DNA of 64,000 bases from Fasciola hepatica. Lineage: Eukaryota > Platyhelminthes > Trematoda > Plagiorchiida > Fasciolidae. Numbering within the stretch: the first letter of the stretch is position 1; every line of letters begins with the position of its first letter. The DNA lies in contig CANUEZ040000129.1 of assembly GCA_948099385.1 (NCBI GenBank), positions 7,942,501 through 8,006,500 on the forward strand, given 5' to 3'. This document shows positions 19,852 to 32,950 of this stretch, one piece after another. A program made the position numbers and the translations under genes. The notes beneath the pieces are model-generated. The model did not search any database. It was given only the letters and a program-made list of their open reading frames with translations, and was not told the origin of the DNA.

Positions 19852-22800
19852 ATTGAGACCTAGGCAACTTGAACGTATCGTACTACTATAATTATCATAT
19901 TCTTTCCAAGCGTGCAATACGGATGGCGAAGTTGTTTATTATGACGGTACTACATCAGATCATACCGGAATCAGTTTACAAAGTTTATCGAACCTTCAAA
20001 ATTTTGGGTCTAGCATTGACCAACCATCTGAGAGATGGTGAAAATGTCACAGTGAACAGAAAAATTGCGGAAAGTGCATAAATTGCCAAGGTTAGATACT
20101 CATGCGTTCACTGATGTCTATCCCATTCCGTAAACGAAATACTTTAGAGTAAATCGCCTTTGTTGAGATGTATAGATCAATTATGGTTTCTTTCTTCTAG
20201 TCCCTCTACAAGTCATCTTACCCGTATATTTTTAACTCCATTTTCGTTTCGTTGATACCGATGAAAAGGAGATTATCAAACGGTTCAGCGAGTCACATCA
20301 GACGGATTGTCCAGTAGTATTTTTCTAACCCTTTCGTAGATTTGCTGTGCTTAGGGCTAGCGCGAATGAATGACATACATAAAGTGAAACACAATCCCAC
20401 CATCGATTGGTTCTTCATTCATGTAACACTGATTAAAACGATGAGGACTGATATGGTCGTCTCGGGGGAAAATAAATTCAACCAAGAGAGACTAAACTTC
20501 AACCGATAAAATATTTCAGTCTCCGATTATTTTAATCTAAAACCACTCAGCACTTTACCTATGAATCGATCTTGTCTTCTGTAAACAGTTCACAGTGTCA
20601 TCTTCCAAACTCAGCATTCTCATTCAACACGAGCAATCGCGTTACCAGTCAGGATGTTTGCAAACAATTAGAATATTCGAGCCCGAACAAATCCAGAACC
20701 ACGTGCCCCATGGGATTCTCTGGGACCAAATACAATTCGTGATTTGCTCGCAGCAGATGAAATAACTTTCGATTTCAATTAAGTAACCGTAACTATACTG
20801 GCTGAGACTGTGTTCGTTTTCCCAATTTGAATAATATCTGTCATCTGTTTCAGCAGATTCAACGAACAATAATGAATGGTCTCTAAAACTTGAGAATTTT
20901 GCTAAATTACTAAATACAGTGTGTTATTCTATGTATAATGATGAAATATATGCTGAATTTTGATGATCAGCATACTGCGTTGGCTTCGTTATCAAACAGT
21001 TCTACATTGGAAACAATGAAATACAGAGGCGGATCGGTATGTCTAACGTCAATCAATCACCTCAAACTTGTTATTAATCATGATGGTACTTTGCACAACT
21101 CCTTTAAACCTTCAGCTGATGGTTGTGACTCAAGAATCCGGGAACGTCCTTATGGATAAGCCATTCGACATCAAAATGAACGCCAAGGAGACTGTACCGG
21201 AATCTGTTTCAGCTAATGAGTAACTTGCAAAAGACGAAACCTTCAATCCCTAATCGAAGAACACGAAGTCGGTAAACTATGTGTACTGTAAAAGAAATAG
21301 CAGCCAAGTGATGGCGATTTCATACCCCGATTTGTGGGCAACTTGATCAAAATGCACAAATCAGTTGATGGAAATCAGATCATCCGTCAAAAAGAGTGAC
21401 AAGCTCACGCATGTAGGGTCCAGAGTAAAGCCGAACAATGAACAAATGGAAGGGCAGTTATGTGAAACAAATAGAGAAGGATGACCAATCACGATCAGCG
21501 ATCGGGTGGATTTCAAGTCAAGAGACACAACACAGCCCGAATGGGTGTGAAGCAGATGAACAACACAAATGCACAGTGGACGCTGTTCCCGAGTTCACAT
21601 AGCCTATTACTGAGTTCTTTCATGAACCGTCTAAACTTGATCAATGCAACTCACTGGTTTATTGTGGTTATTCGGTCAATCCGTTATAAACATGAAACCT
21701 GTAGCTGTTTTGCAACCTGTGACGTCAATTATGAATTTCTCTCTTATCAAACAAAGTCCAAAACCTTTGCACAGAATGTCGAGCGATAGCTAAGTAAAAG
21801 AGCAGGCGATTATTTGTGACAGGTGGAGAAGGATGACTGATCACCTTCCATGGTGTAACGCATTCAGACCTAGATCGAAACGCCCATCTTCATTTGTATA
21901 AGTGTTGATACTTGCGTTTCCCCTTACTGAGTTCCTGGATCATCACGTTTTGTTTCTGTCTTTGCAGATCGTACACGTGCAACTCCTGTGGTAGAACACT
22001 GCATCCAGCATAATACACATGGATCGCGACGGGGTAAAACGGCAATTTAAGTCACGGGACTAAGGCAGGGATGGGTGAGGGAGATCGAAAAGGGCCCTAA
22101 CAAACGAACAATACCGAGGTTCATAGAACAGGTGACACAAAATATATGAATTATGATTTCGAATGTGTACACATTAAGCAACAATGAAGACGGCACTGGA
22201 AACAAGAGAATAGTAAGCAACACGATAAAAATACGGCCCACGAACAGAGCAAGCACATATGGCTTCTTAGAAACCATAGATTATCAGGAAGCAAACGATG
22301 AGATAAGAGCAATAACGGACCGAGTCCTCGTAGGGGTTAGATGCATAGATGACAGGGAAGCATGAGCTAGTACTCATACATTCCGAGTTGGTTTGCGGGA
22401 GTGAGGGAGGGCCGGATTCAAGTATAATCCTGGATCCAATTAACTGGGTCAAATGTAAACTTGGGCCCACTGGTGGACACACATGGGAAATCGCCCCCAG
22501 TAATGGGTACAAGGTGCATGGGACAAGCTCAGGCATTAGAACCAAGCTTGGTTCGGAGTGGAATTTTCAAGCAGTAAATTGGAACCCGAAAGAGGGAAAA
22601 TAACTCAAAGAATAAAATGTATACGGCCTCATCAGTGAGCATTTTCAGGGTTGGTAATCTAAAAAGGGAGAGATTACCAAGCAAGTGTTCGCCCGACGGA
22701 AGGAAGTTACGAGAAGAACTCTAAATGTAGTAAGTTGCATCCAATTTTCAAACAAGAACTGAGAAGTTTATACCTTTTTCGGTTTTCCATTTGACCATTA

Positions 22801-23475
22801 TATTGGCCAGAACATTCTTGTTATTCTTATGTCCCTTCATGCTATATGTTCGTTCTTCATAGTCTCCTACACCGTTGTCCTTTTAAGCTATTCACACAGC
22901 CGTAATCACATTCGTTGTGAGAACTAACTGAATTTCCGCAAAAGTGCAAGCATATCGGAAGAGAATAAATGCATGCTTCGGGGTATTTCTTTAATCATTA
23001 CCAAACTTCGCAACACGTATAAAATCAATTCAGTATATTTATGAAATTTCGACTGAGTTATCTATTCTCTCTCCTTTAACTTTGCACAACGTATTACTTG
23101 TCCTTCTCAACTTCACGGACCTACACATCTTCCAATTCTTTCCCCATATTGGACCTAGTTGCCTTGCCTCCGTTCTTCCACTGTTTCTCCATGAGTGCAT
23201 TTTTACTCTGGACTGGTTTTTCACTCCGGTCAATCTAGTGACCTTTGACCTTTGGGTTTTCACGCATCAGTTTTACCTTTCTTTGTGTACCACTTCATCG
23301 TGCGTTCTCTGTCGGCTTCCTCACGTGCGTTGTGCGAATGATCTTCATACTCTCATCGCACGCTAAGACCACGCCAAATCTGAGTGCTTGTCCAGTTCAA
23401 GCACGCGTGCCATACTCTTGGTCATTGTCTGAACTAAATTTACGGTCATATATCTGTCCATCTGTCGTATGTACC
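19849..23475. other. Arm sequence of mosaic identity, no gene recognised
   Basis: Mirrored at about 49745-53505. Blocks 21481-21790 and 22349-22600 are nearly identical to the right arm, but 21000-21170 and 22150-22300 differ at close to one base in ten. Short open frames (for example 102 codons at 21481-21789 plus) match only because the DNA is identical. A dispersed repeat related to 13420-13505 lies near 21240-21330. Confidence 0.4.
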
Positions 23476-26400
23476 ATGCTCTTTCTCTGACTGGTCAATT
23501 TTCCTTGCTATAAAGGTTGGATTTTACCCTATTCTGATGAATCAGTCCCGTATCTCACGGCATACGTTTCTTGTGACCATTTGCACGACCTGATATCTAT
23601 TCACGGAGTCTAGTGATTGTAAAGCCCCATAAAATTGGGGTGCGTTGTTTGTAATTGTGATGATCGTTCCTTAAAGAACTCGTAAATAACCGACTCGCTT
23701 TGTTTGATTTTGGGTTTCTGGTTCGTGTTAATCGAGTCATTCAATCACTGGACAGCGATTGAGTTCGAGTAAGACTACTCACTTTCCGGTTCAAAAAGAA
23801 CCGTCATTTATGTTTCCCTTAGTACCGTTTTTGCAGCTTGTGCCTGAAAGATATAGAGTCTGAAAAGTAATCATTGAAGAACCTCAGCCTTTTCGGTGTT
23901 AAGTCAGGTTAGCCAGTATTCACATGTTTGTACCGAAATTCACACCACGCCAATGCCCAATACTTCTACCATGTTTTCATACGATCCATCAACATGCCTC
24001 AAATACTGATGTCCTTTAGACTCTAAGGGATGTCTTTTCGGGTGCCCTATGACCTTGCTGCATGGAATGGAGACCAGTGACAGACAAACAAGTGAGAACC
24101 AGAATGTTAGAAAACTTTGTAAAGCCACAATAAATTGAAATTCCTAAACAGAGAAAAAATATTAGGACGGAATTGTCACTTCTGTTAAAACTAACTGAAA
24201 TCAATGAACCTTTCATCATATGCGATCTGGTGCAACGAGTCAGCGTCCGTTACACCTGTGTATGTAGCCATAACTAATATCGGTACCCTGATATAATCCA
24301 GAGACCTATGTAAAATCAGTGAGTACTGATAATTCTGAGCCGGATCGCCATGGCTTTCTTCGACTGGTACATCCTCACCTGAAAGACAGCCACTCCAAAT
24401 CTACTTCGTTAAAAGGCTCTTCTAACAACATTTTGCAGGATATTCTGAAGTAGGAACAAAAAGTGAACGCAGAAATGAAGCTATAACTGGGCTAAAAATT
24501 ACCATATGTTGTTCATAAAACAACACAGCAATAGGAACGAAATTTATTTAGTCACTAGGACCAGATAACAAATGTGAATTCTTCAACTCCATAACTAAAC
24601 GAAACATCAATCACGTATCGAATAACAAATAGATGTCAAGGATAATTAACAAGTAGACAACATCCATTGTCAGTATATGGTACAACATGTTAGGACCAGT
24701 CAGGAAGCAACAATATTCACGATTTATAAAATAGATTCTGACAGACGTGAGTGACGCTGATTCGACCTAGATGTCTAAAGAGATCAGCCTGAGTGAGATT
24801 CGAACCAAGGCCTGGATACGGACTACACGCATCAGTAATGTGAGCGCTGTGCCAAATGAACTATGAAGCGGAAATTCAAAGTTTGTGAATCTGACGAACC
24901 ATATCTGAAAAACAAACAGGCCAAGGTATTCAGCTGATAGAAGCTGCTTGATTCCTGAGGAAGTCCTTTTGCACGCAGTCAAATCATTGTAGTTCACAGT
25001 GGTGGGTGTCACCTAATAGTGCAATTTGAACAGATAAACAGTACGACCTGTTTGCGAAAAGTCCGAAGCCCTTCCGTGTGACCTGGTCGTTCCATTGGTG
25101 GAGTTCAAAAGATACTGAAACCTTGGGTGCATTCACATGTGATTTTACGTCCCGTCGGGGTCGGCGGATTTAGCGATTGGATCAGTTTGGTTTATACTAT
25201 CTGGCACACGAACACGATAACGAAAATCGTTAGATCGATGTAGGAAATAGGAGTACCGGTACTCAGGCTAACAACACGCTCCCAGAGGAGAATGCTGTAA
25301 TTTCGCAAGTTTACTCACCGCTGATTGGCAATACGAGCACAGCAGAAACTACTCACCAAATGGCTAATCACTGACACAAATCCGAGTAGGATGGGTGAAG
25401 TTTGGGTCAGTTTTCGGTCAATTCTCTCAACCAGATGAAGCAAATCCCTATGTACATTTTAAATTTACATCTCAAGTAGCAAATCCGATTACCGACTGAC
25501 TGATATGAAACAAAATTCGGACGGCTTTAGGTCAGTTAGCGAAAATAGGCGAGTTGCTGTGACACGCTTTATAACTGTGGCATGAATAACCACGTTGGTC
25601 GAAGCAACGGACCACATCTGGTCAATTTCTGCCCGGTTGTGTGCAACACAACTGCACTTTCCTCCAGTATTTACATGATAAAAATGATATGGGTGAGCAT
25701 TGGAAACCATTAGGTAAGACAGGAAGTATACGCCTCTTGCGTAGTACATAAACAAAAAATCCTCTGTATCAGGTGATTTAAAACATACTGAGGAAAACGT
25801 GTTATAAGTAGAAACGTTTACTGACCCACTGGGACAGTGTTGCATTCTTACGTGAAGTGAGTGTCTGTATGGATGTATGCGTGTACGTATTTCTGTGTTT
25901 ATGTGGATACTGATATTTACATGGTAACTTGCCTCAACATGGTAACCAGCTGAACGTATTTGTTCTGGGAACATCTTGGACTTTATTTTGACTCCAAACA
26001 CAAGAAATGTGGGTATGATGAAGAGAACACACGAGATTGAAACTGGTAGGATATTATCCTTTGAGGTTAATCCAAAAGCTTTCCCCCAGTTGTATCTTTG
26101 GTGTGTGCGTGTGTTTGTGCGTATGTTTCAGCGCTGTGCCTTACAGAGCCGTATGAATAAGTATCTGTCACGTGACAAACAATCCACTGTAGATTCTCCG
26201 AAAAGTGCAAAACCTGAGGAATTCAGAAGGTTCTAGAAAATCAAGGTCAATTTTAGGAATGGGTTACAGTGCTTTTCAACAGAGTTTTGACAAAGCACAT
26301 TGGTATAAAATACAACTACGAGGTCATTATTGCAGACAAAACCCAAGAATACTGAATAAACCGACGTACAAATAATGCCAAACGCAAAAATTCTGCTTTT

Positions 26401-28716
26401 ATTCTGTTTGATTGTGGTGTATTTACGTAAGCATACTTATTGAATGATACAAGATACTTCGTACGATATTTAAGAAGAATCAGTTGCAAATCCGAGGGAA
26501 GGAGAAAAAAGAAGTGAGTTCTACCCTCTGTTTCTCATTCACGAGAATGATTTACAATTGTGTAAGGTTCTTACGTATTGTAGACTTTGATTGACTTACT
26601 AGGTTTGATATACATTTTTACGTGTAATTCACTCCATGCTAGTGACTATAGAATGCCTTCAGTTCTAGAATATATGCAGGTCGGGGGACCATGCGGCTTT
26701 AGAGTTTTCGCAAGGTTAAAAGCATTTGATGGATTGAGCCTCATAGCTAACCATTTTGTGATTAACCAGTGGAATCATTTACAGCATTCCCCCACCCATC
26801 AAGAAACTCTAGTCGGGATCGCTCGAACTGTATCTTTCTGTGAGTTATTGTTTACGGAGAGTGATAGTTAAAGTAAGAGAGTTTTATTGCACTGCAAAAG
26901 TGTTAATTCGCAGGGAGGATATATGCAACCATGGCGATCGATAGACGACGCGAGGAAGTGGGTGATGAACACAGGACGACTGGTGAACTTGATGGTGTTT
27001 AGCTCTCCAAACAAAACCATCAAAGCAATATTGGCCATCAGTTTTGTGATTCTCTGCCAACAATATGAATCATCTATGTGAGCAGTACTACAATATTGTA
27101 AATGTAATGAAGTGATCCAAATGAGAATTATCGATCAGACTGATCTGTGTTTTCACCTTTACCTCTTCTATGGGAGCAGTTCACGAACTTATCTAAAGTG
27201 AAATTGTGATGAAAAATGAAAACGAACAACGCATGTGGACTACCTACGCGACTTGAAAGTGCAATGCTTCTGGTTTTACTTAGATTTCATTTTTACACCT
27301 GCTTATGGTATTGAAATGGGGTTTCACTTTGCTTCAGTTTTGAGGAAAGGAAATCGAATAGGTTCAAGTAGATTTCGTGGTGAGTTGCTCATTTTTATGT
27401 GATAAAATCCCTTCGATAACTCAAATAAATTGCTGTTTATAGAATAGGACCCACAAAAATGTGACAATTTTCGTGGGGTTCCTTGATTGTCCATGCAAGT
27501 GAATACACAATGGGTTACCCAAGTCAAACAGTTGATATGACTCACCGACAAATGCGGTGGACAGCCAAGAAGGACTGACGCTTACATATAGTAAAAACAA
27601 GTTAACGTATTGTAATATCCATGACCAGGATACTTGAAAACAACCGATCACTTATATAGCAAGTGGCCGTAATGCCCATTCTGGATAACCGATAGCACTT
27701 ATCCACGTCGTGACTACGACCTGTCATAAGTTATTCCATCATCACGAAGATCTATCTCTCCATGCATGTTTTATAAGGATTAGGAGAATGAATTATTTTG
27801 AAAGAAAAATCACTACTTGGAGTTCGTGATTCACAGGTGTCTGCAAACAGGTCATTGTGAAGAGGGTGATAATGCTGTTAGAATATTAACCTAAACCATC
27901 ACTGTGAATGCTGGTGGTGTTGACCTGTGCACAATAAAACACATTCAGAGTCGTACCAGTTATAGTATTGTACCAACTTATGCCTACTTGGTTGGGACTG
28001 ATGAGTTCGGTCTTGGTTATGCACTATTCTTTGTGATTGGTACTCTTTCTACAAGACTGTTATGCATGAGAACTATGACGTCTTAGACAGTTTTGTTTTT
28101 TCATTTGGCAAAGTTCAACACACCAACAATCTGGTGGATCAGTTTCCCATTTGAATAAACTGTGATGCCGTAAGTGTGAGGGTAGTGGCAGACACGAACA
28201 AAAAGCTCTGGTTCGGTAGTCAGACAGGAAGTCTTCGCCCGTCCAGATTTAAGAGTAAGATTAGACTCAGCAAAGCAGATAGATGACTTTCCACGTAGAC
28301 AGTACGTTAGCACTGGTCCAGATCCGAGCAAAACATTTGGGGACAGAGACGCTGAATTATAGACCACACAGTAAACAACAGTTGACTGAACCAACCGGGG
28401 CCAAATCAACCTATTGGGCTGCAACCAGACCAGTCAGCTAGAAGAGTCTGTTCTCAATAGCTACGGAACAAACACGTTTACAGGCAAGAATTTGGTTATG
28501 GTCATCGCATTTCTTATAAAAGTGATCTATTTTGTTCAATCGAACCGAGGTGGTAAAGTTATTGAGACAGTTCAAAACAGTAGCTGGTGGTGGATGAGAA
28601 GGAAACAGATATGGAACTTTGTCTCCCGGAGTATCACCCTAAGCCACAGGACAACCCTCAGCTTTAATTTAGGTTACGACGATCTAGTTGTTCCAAGCTG
28701 ATTTCGGCGAGTGCTG
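23476..28716. other. 5.2-kb stretch present only in the left arm
   Basis: The right arm reads TATGTACCGTGTTCTGTACC through 49745-49760 (in reverse), whereas the left arm has 5.24 kb between GTATGTACCATG and GGAACTGTACCGACG. No transposase or reverse transcriptase is visible. Recognisable contents are a SINE at 24765-24870 and a weak relative of the repeat seen at 13420-13505 near 23690-23770. A minus-strand frame at 28101-28424 (107 codons, six cysteines, one N-glycosylation site) is the only stretch with a protein-like look, and I do not recognise it. Whether this is a left insertion or a right deletion is open. Confidence 0.7.
24765..24870 (-). repeat. tRNA-derived SINE head
   Basis: On the minus strand: A box-like TTCATTTGGCACAGCG near 24860, then GCGTGTAGTCCGTATCCAGGCC and a B box GGTTCGAATCTC near 24800. 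It is left-only because it lies in the 5.2-kb arm-specific stretch. A mutated tRNA gene is the alternative. Confidence 0.5.
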
Positions 28717-28861
28717 GAACTGTACCGACGAATTGCAATGAGACAATCCCACTGATGATTCGCCATACTGGATCCATGATAAAAGCTATAAATTACAAAC
28801 CAATTAGCTCCGCCTCCTTTCTGTGGAAAGAATCTAAGCGCATAAATAGGAAAAATTTATG

Positions 28862-28882
28862 GGCTATTTATTCGAAATAGCC
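28862..28882. other. Perfect hairpin GGCTATTT...AAATAGCC
   Basis: An 8-base stem around the loop ATTCG, kept unchanged in both arms (partner near 49566-49586) while neighbouring bases differ. Function unknown. Confidence 0.4.
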
Positions 28883-30229
28883 TCCTCCTAGTAAGAATCC
28901 AGTGAGATAGCATCAAATGAATCTTCTGCAGCAGTTTCGTGATCAAGTGACCAAAGGACCATGCGAAGGGCATTTTGGGGAGATGTGCTACATGGACATC
29001 CGTCAAGCTCTCCTGATATAATGGTGCTGATTATTTCAAACAAGGATGAAACAGCTGTACAGTGCTCCTATAGTTTTCAGTGGTGTGTCAAGCGTGGATA
29101 CGGTATGATGAATCATAGGAAGAAGGTTTTATACCACGGGTTACTGCATCGCTTAAACATTCGGGGTTTTCGTGTCCCACTGCAGGGCCATGGTGGGACT
29201 ACACGTTTGGTGCGGTGGGCAGCTACTGATCGCATACTCCCAAAAGTAAATACAATGCTTTCAAAAAATACTAATTATTGTTTGGAGGCTGAGTGCTCAA
29301 CGGAGAAACACTCGCACAAAACCACTTTGCGACCTGGCATTGCACAGACTTGTAGGCGGGGATGGAGAATGGATGGAAATAACCCATTCATTGGAGAGGA
29401 TTTAAGGTGTGAAGCGGGAAGAGCTACTCCGATGAGAGTCAAACAGGGGTAAAATTTGAGTTCACAAATAATTCACTTGAGACTACAACCGAAAGCTAAA
29501 TTTCTGACAAAAAATGATTACAGCTTTGTCGAAAACCTTCCTAGAATGCTGCTAAAAAGAGAGATATTAAAAGAGGTTGACGATATTTGGCCTACAGTAA
29601 ACCGTGTGATAGGTCACTGAATTTTCAGTTCCAGGAGCCTAGTAACACTTGCTGGCACTGATTGCGCGGCCTACAGTTTCGCTTTTCAAAGCGAAACTCA
29701 ATTGCAAAGTGATGCAACCTACCAAAGCACGAGGTGCCGCATACGTAAAAAGTCCGGCGAACGCTTAAATGGATTGAATGCTTGATGCCTAAACAGGCAG
29801 AATCTTAATGGACAGGAATGGGCTGATGTATCACGGTCAAGAATAGTTAGTGAATGAGTCGTTCCTTGAATGGAGATGCCTTTCTTTGTACAACTGAGAT
29901 ATGGACCGGATTTATGCTCCAGTTCAAACTCTGCTCCTTGCAGAAGACAATTGGTAATGAGCAGGTAATCGCGTGCAATAATAATTTTAAACAAGCAAAC
30001 CATGGTTGAAAGCAAGACTGCAACTTTGCACAATGCTATCGTGCGGGACAACACATAATTGTGCTAAGGTGACAACAATAATCTAGTCAATGTCACAAGG
30101 AAGTAGTCGGTGATTTGGTTTCTTCTAGAATCACATGCATATGCTAAATGGATAATCCAAAAACTGATGCGCTACTTTACCTCAGTGGCTCATCCACCGC
30201 TAAAGCTGATTCTCACTCATTTCCAAATT

Positions 30230-30335
30230 TCTGCAGGTACCAATCGACAGCTCCAGAGATCACGGAAACCGGGTGCGTTTATTAGCTTTCTGCATTCACA
30301 TAATAAAAGAGATCAGATACTCATATGGACAGGAA
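30230..30335 (+). repeat. Repeat pair, member 1
   Basis: Shares GAAACCGGGTG, TCTGCATTCACATAATAAAAG and GATCAGATACTCAT with the member at about 31440-31525 (GAGAACCGGGTG, TTTGTTCACATGATAATCG, GACCAGGTGCCCAT). In translation both give RKP..G..(I/V)(S/N)FL-SH-N-RDQ. Both have partners in the right arm. The class is unknown. Confidence 0.4.
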
Positions 30336-31439
30336 ATTATTGCAACCAACTGCGAATAAGGACCATCTTGATGTTTTGGAGGAATAATTTTATCATATGA
30401 ATCCATAGGATGCCCAAGAAGACGAACATATTTCATGATCCAATCTATTTATTTTACCCTAAATTGGACAGTGCCGGGACGTCTTCCAGTGGTTTCCTCA
30501 ATGACTGACAGAGAAACCAACCTAGGGTCTCCTTTTTCAATTACAATAGTATAGGTAGTTTGAATTAAATGTATCCGTGTGTGTTTGTACCTGTGTGTGT
30601 ATGTGTTCTGTAGGCATTCATGAGGAAATTATATGTGTATGTGGGCACATTGAAAAGGACAAGGAATTCCTCCGTAGAAGCGTCAAGTGAATGCTGCTTT
30701 GCTGTGAAATACGCTTACAAATCTCACAGAATGAAACAATATGGTGACTGTTAGATTCGAACGATGGAACATCTTATGTAATATCATAAAGCCAAAACAT
30801 TTGAAAATTAAACTACTGTCGAATGCTCGTCTTCCTTCAGTAAGGGTGATGTGAATGATGACCATAATATACAAAAAACAATGGCCGATCCGTTGTCATT
30901 CGGCTATTTACCTTCGTGAACTACTGGAACCGTTTGTTTCTCTCCCCACCACATTTGTGTTCCCCTCCACTCGTGATAGTACAGTGAACTGAGGAGAAAC
31001 TGGGCTATATCCCTTAAAGCAAATTCATGTGTAATTACACAATAAGAAAAACAATGAAACGAACAACCATATAGGAGGAGTGTGATTAGATAGGCAGGTT
31101 GCTGTTAAGGGTGGGCAACAATGTTCATAGATGCCCATTGTCTGAACGAATCTCCGTATACCGATTGCAGGTCAGCTAAACTTTGTTTCATCTGAAGGAA
31201 TCAAATGAAACCATAATTGAATAACGACCATATTTGCTCTGATCTCACGTGCCACTATAGCATGGAAACAGAGAATCGGAGATAATCTGCCACTAGGTGT
31301 ACTTCCATCTGTAAATGTATTGATCGGACTACTCCGAGCAAGGAAGAGGTGCTGGTTTCTGAAAAACTTCTACGTATTCATGCATCATTTATCAGCGAGG
31401 CTGATTCAAAAGCATCTTCACGTTTCTTCATGCCTCTAT

Positions 31440-31525
31440 GATATTATTCTAGGTAACGAACGGAAGCCACGAGAACCGGGTGAGCCGGTAAACTTTCTTT
31501 GTTCACATGATAATCGTGACCAGGT
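31440..31525 (+). repeat. Repeat pair, member 2
   Basis: Second member of the pair described at 30230-30335, about 1.2 kb downstream in the same orientation; right-arm partner at about 46920-47005. Confidence 0.4.
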
Positions 31526-32854
31526 GCCCATAGCGCAAAAAAGATGTTTTTCGTGATCTATATGACTTTACCTATATTGAAATATCGTGACTACTTTCAT
31601 TTTGAACTATGTGCTGGTTGCATGATTCAGATATAGAACTAATATTCAGCTATTCCCAATGAATAGGCTTATCTATGTTTCTGACAATGATGATTTCCTA
31701 CTTCTGAAATGTTAAATATGGAGGGAAACACTGAGTAGGGACAAGGAAAGTAGTTTTTGGAAAACGAAATCCGTTGTCTCACTGTTAGAAGAAGCGCAAG
31801 TAACCAATCTAGCACCGGTATCCGGCTGGTCACAGAACTGATGTAACGAATAAATGAACAAGTAATTGCAACATTCTGTGTTGAACCCGATGCGGATTGG
31901 AATTTTGAGATGACGCACCACCTGGAATTTGATTGGTGTATTCGGTTGTGGAGCTCATTCGAACTCGATATTGGTAAGAAAGGTAAAGCAAATGGAGAAT
32001 AAGAGGTTTTCCTTGAAGTTCGTGAGATATTTCACACAATGTGAGTACTGAGACCTCTGAGAAATGCCGAGGAGTACGTGTATTAGCATGAATTTTGTCT
32101 CGAGGTAATCCGTTGTACGTACGATAGATTTCGAAAATATTGAATGAGAGTCAGTTTGAGCTTTTCAGAGAGCGATGGTGCCCGAATTTAAAGTCCTTGG
32201 TGTACATTTCACTAAGGTCTGTGACATTTATAGATGCTGGATACTTAAGACGTGTATGAAATGGACTTGATGAGAGGTTCATCGACATCATTTGAATAAG
32301 GTGTTAGGCGTTGGATGAAATGACTGATAATGAGGAAGAGGATGAGGTAAAATACGGACAGTTGAAAAACGAGGGTACCACTCTTATCACACTTTTGTAT
32401 TTATGATTTCACTAATATTGTCGTTTTTGTGAGAGTTTCAGATGTGAATTTCTTGATTCCCTCCATTCAAAATCAATGTGATTCTACCCAACTAATTCGT
32501 CCAAGTTTTCACAAACTTCGGTCGAACAAAACTTATCGTTAGTTTTTATGATACGTGATGATTGAGAAATGGACATGAGTTCGTTTGATGGAAATTTTGA
32601 CGGGATCGGGAAATCTTGTGTTCGTTCAGTGAGTCGTACCACGGAGTTGGACTTGTGAAAATGTCTACGCGAAAACCTGATGTTAGCCACAGATTGGTGT
32701 AATGCGTCGTGGATTGCGTCGTTGTGTAAGTTATATGGCACGTAGGGGTTAATTTTTCAGACTTCAGTGTGCTCTGTGGGCTTATACTGTGACATCAGTT
32801 GGAAAACAATATGGAATGTTGTGGAGAATAGGCTGGCAGGTTCATGTTGAAAAG

Positions 32855-32950
32855 TTCACATTGTTGTGTCAGAATCGAACTGGCGATCGTCCACTTATCA
32901 GGTAGTTGCCCTACCTGTTTGAGCTTACGCAACATGGACGACTGGGTACG
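32855..32950 (-). repeat. tRNA-derived SINE head, left arm
   Basis: On the minus strand: A box TAAGCTCAAACAGG near 32925, B box AGTTCGATTCTGAC near 32880, with AGGTAGGGCAACTACCT between them able to fold as a stem. Mirrored at about 45495-45590 on the plus strand with a few changes. Confidence 0.5.

Larger units (their letters stand above)
28717..32850. other. Arm sequence of high identity, no gene recognised
   Basis: Mirrored at about 45600-49745. A 163-codon plus frame at 28961-29452 is kept in both arms with only a few replacements near its end, but the DNA itself is nearly identical, it shows no domain, and part of it (29030-29135) is the dispersed repeat also seen near 10570-10700. I do not call it a gene. 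Two related segments at 30240-30330 and 31450-31520 are listed separately. Confidence 0.4.

Noticed and set aside
27985..28030. Second hammerhead-like CTGATGAG on the plus strand
   Set aside because: No GAAA with flanking complementary stems follows.
28961..29452. 163-codon frame conserved in both arms as a protein gene
   Set aside because: The arms are nearly identical at DNA level here, so conservation says nothing about coding. Part of it is a dispersed repeat, and no domain is visible.
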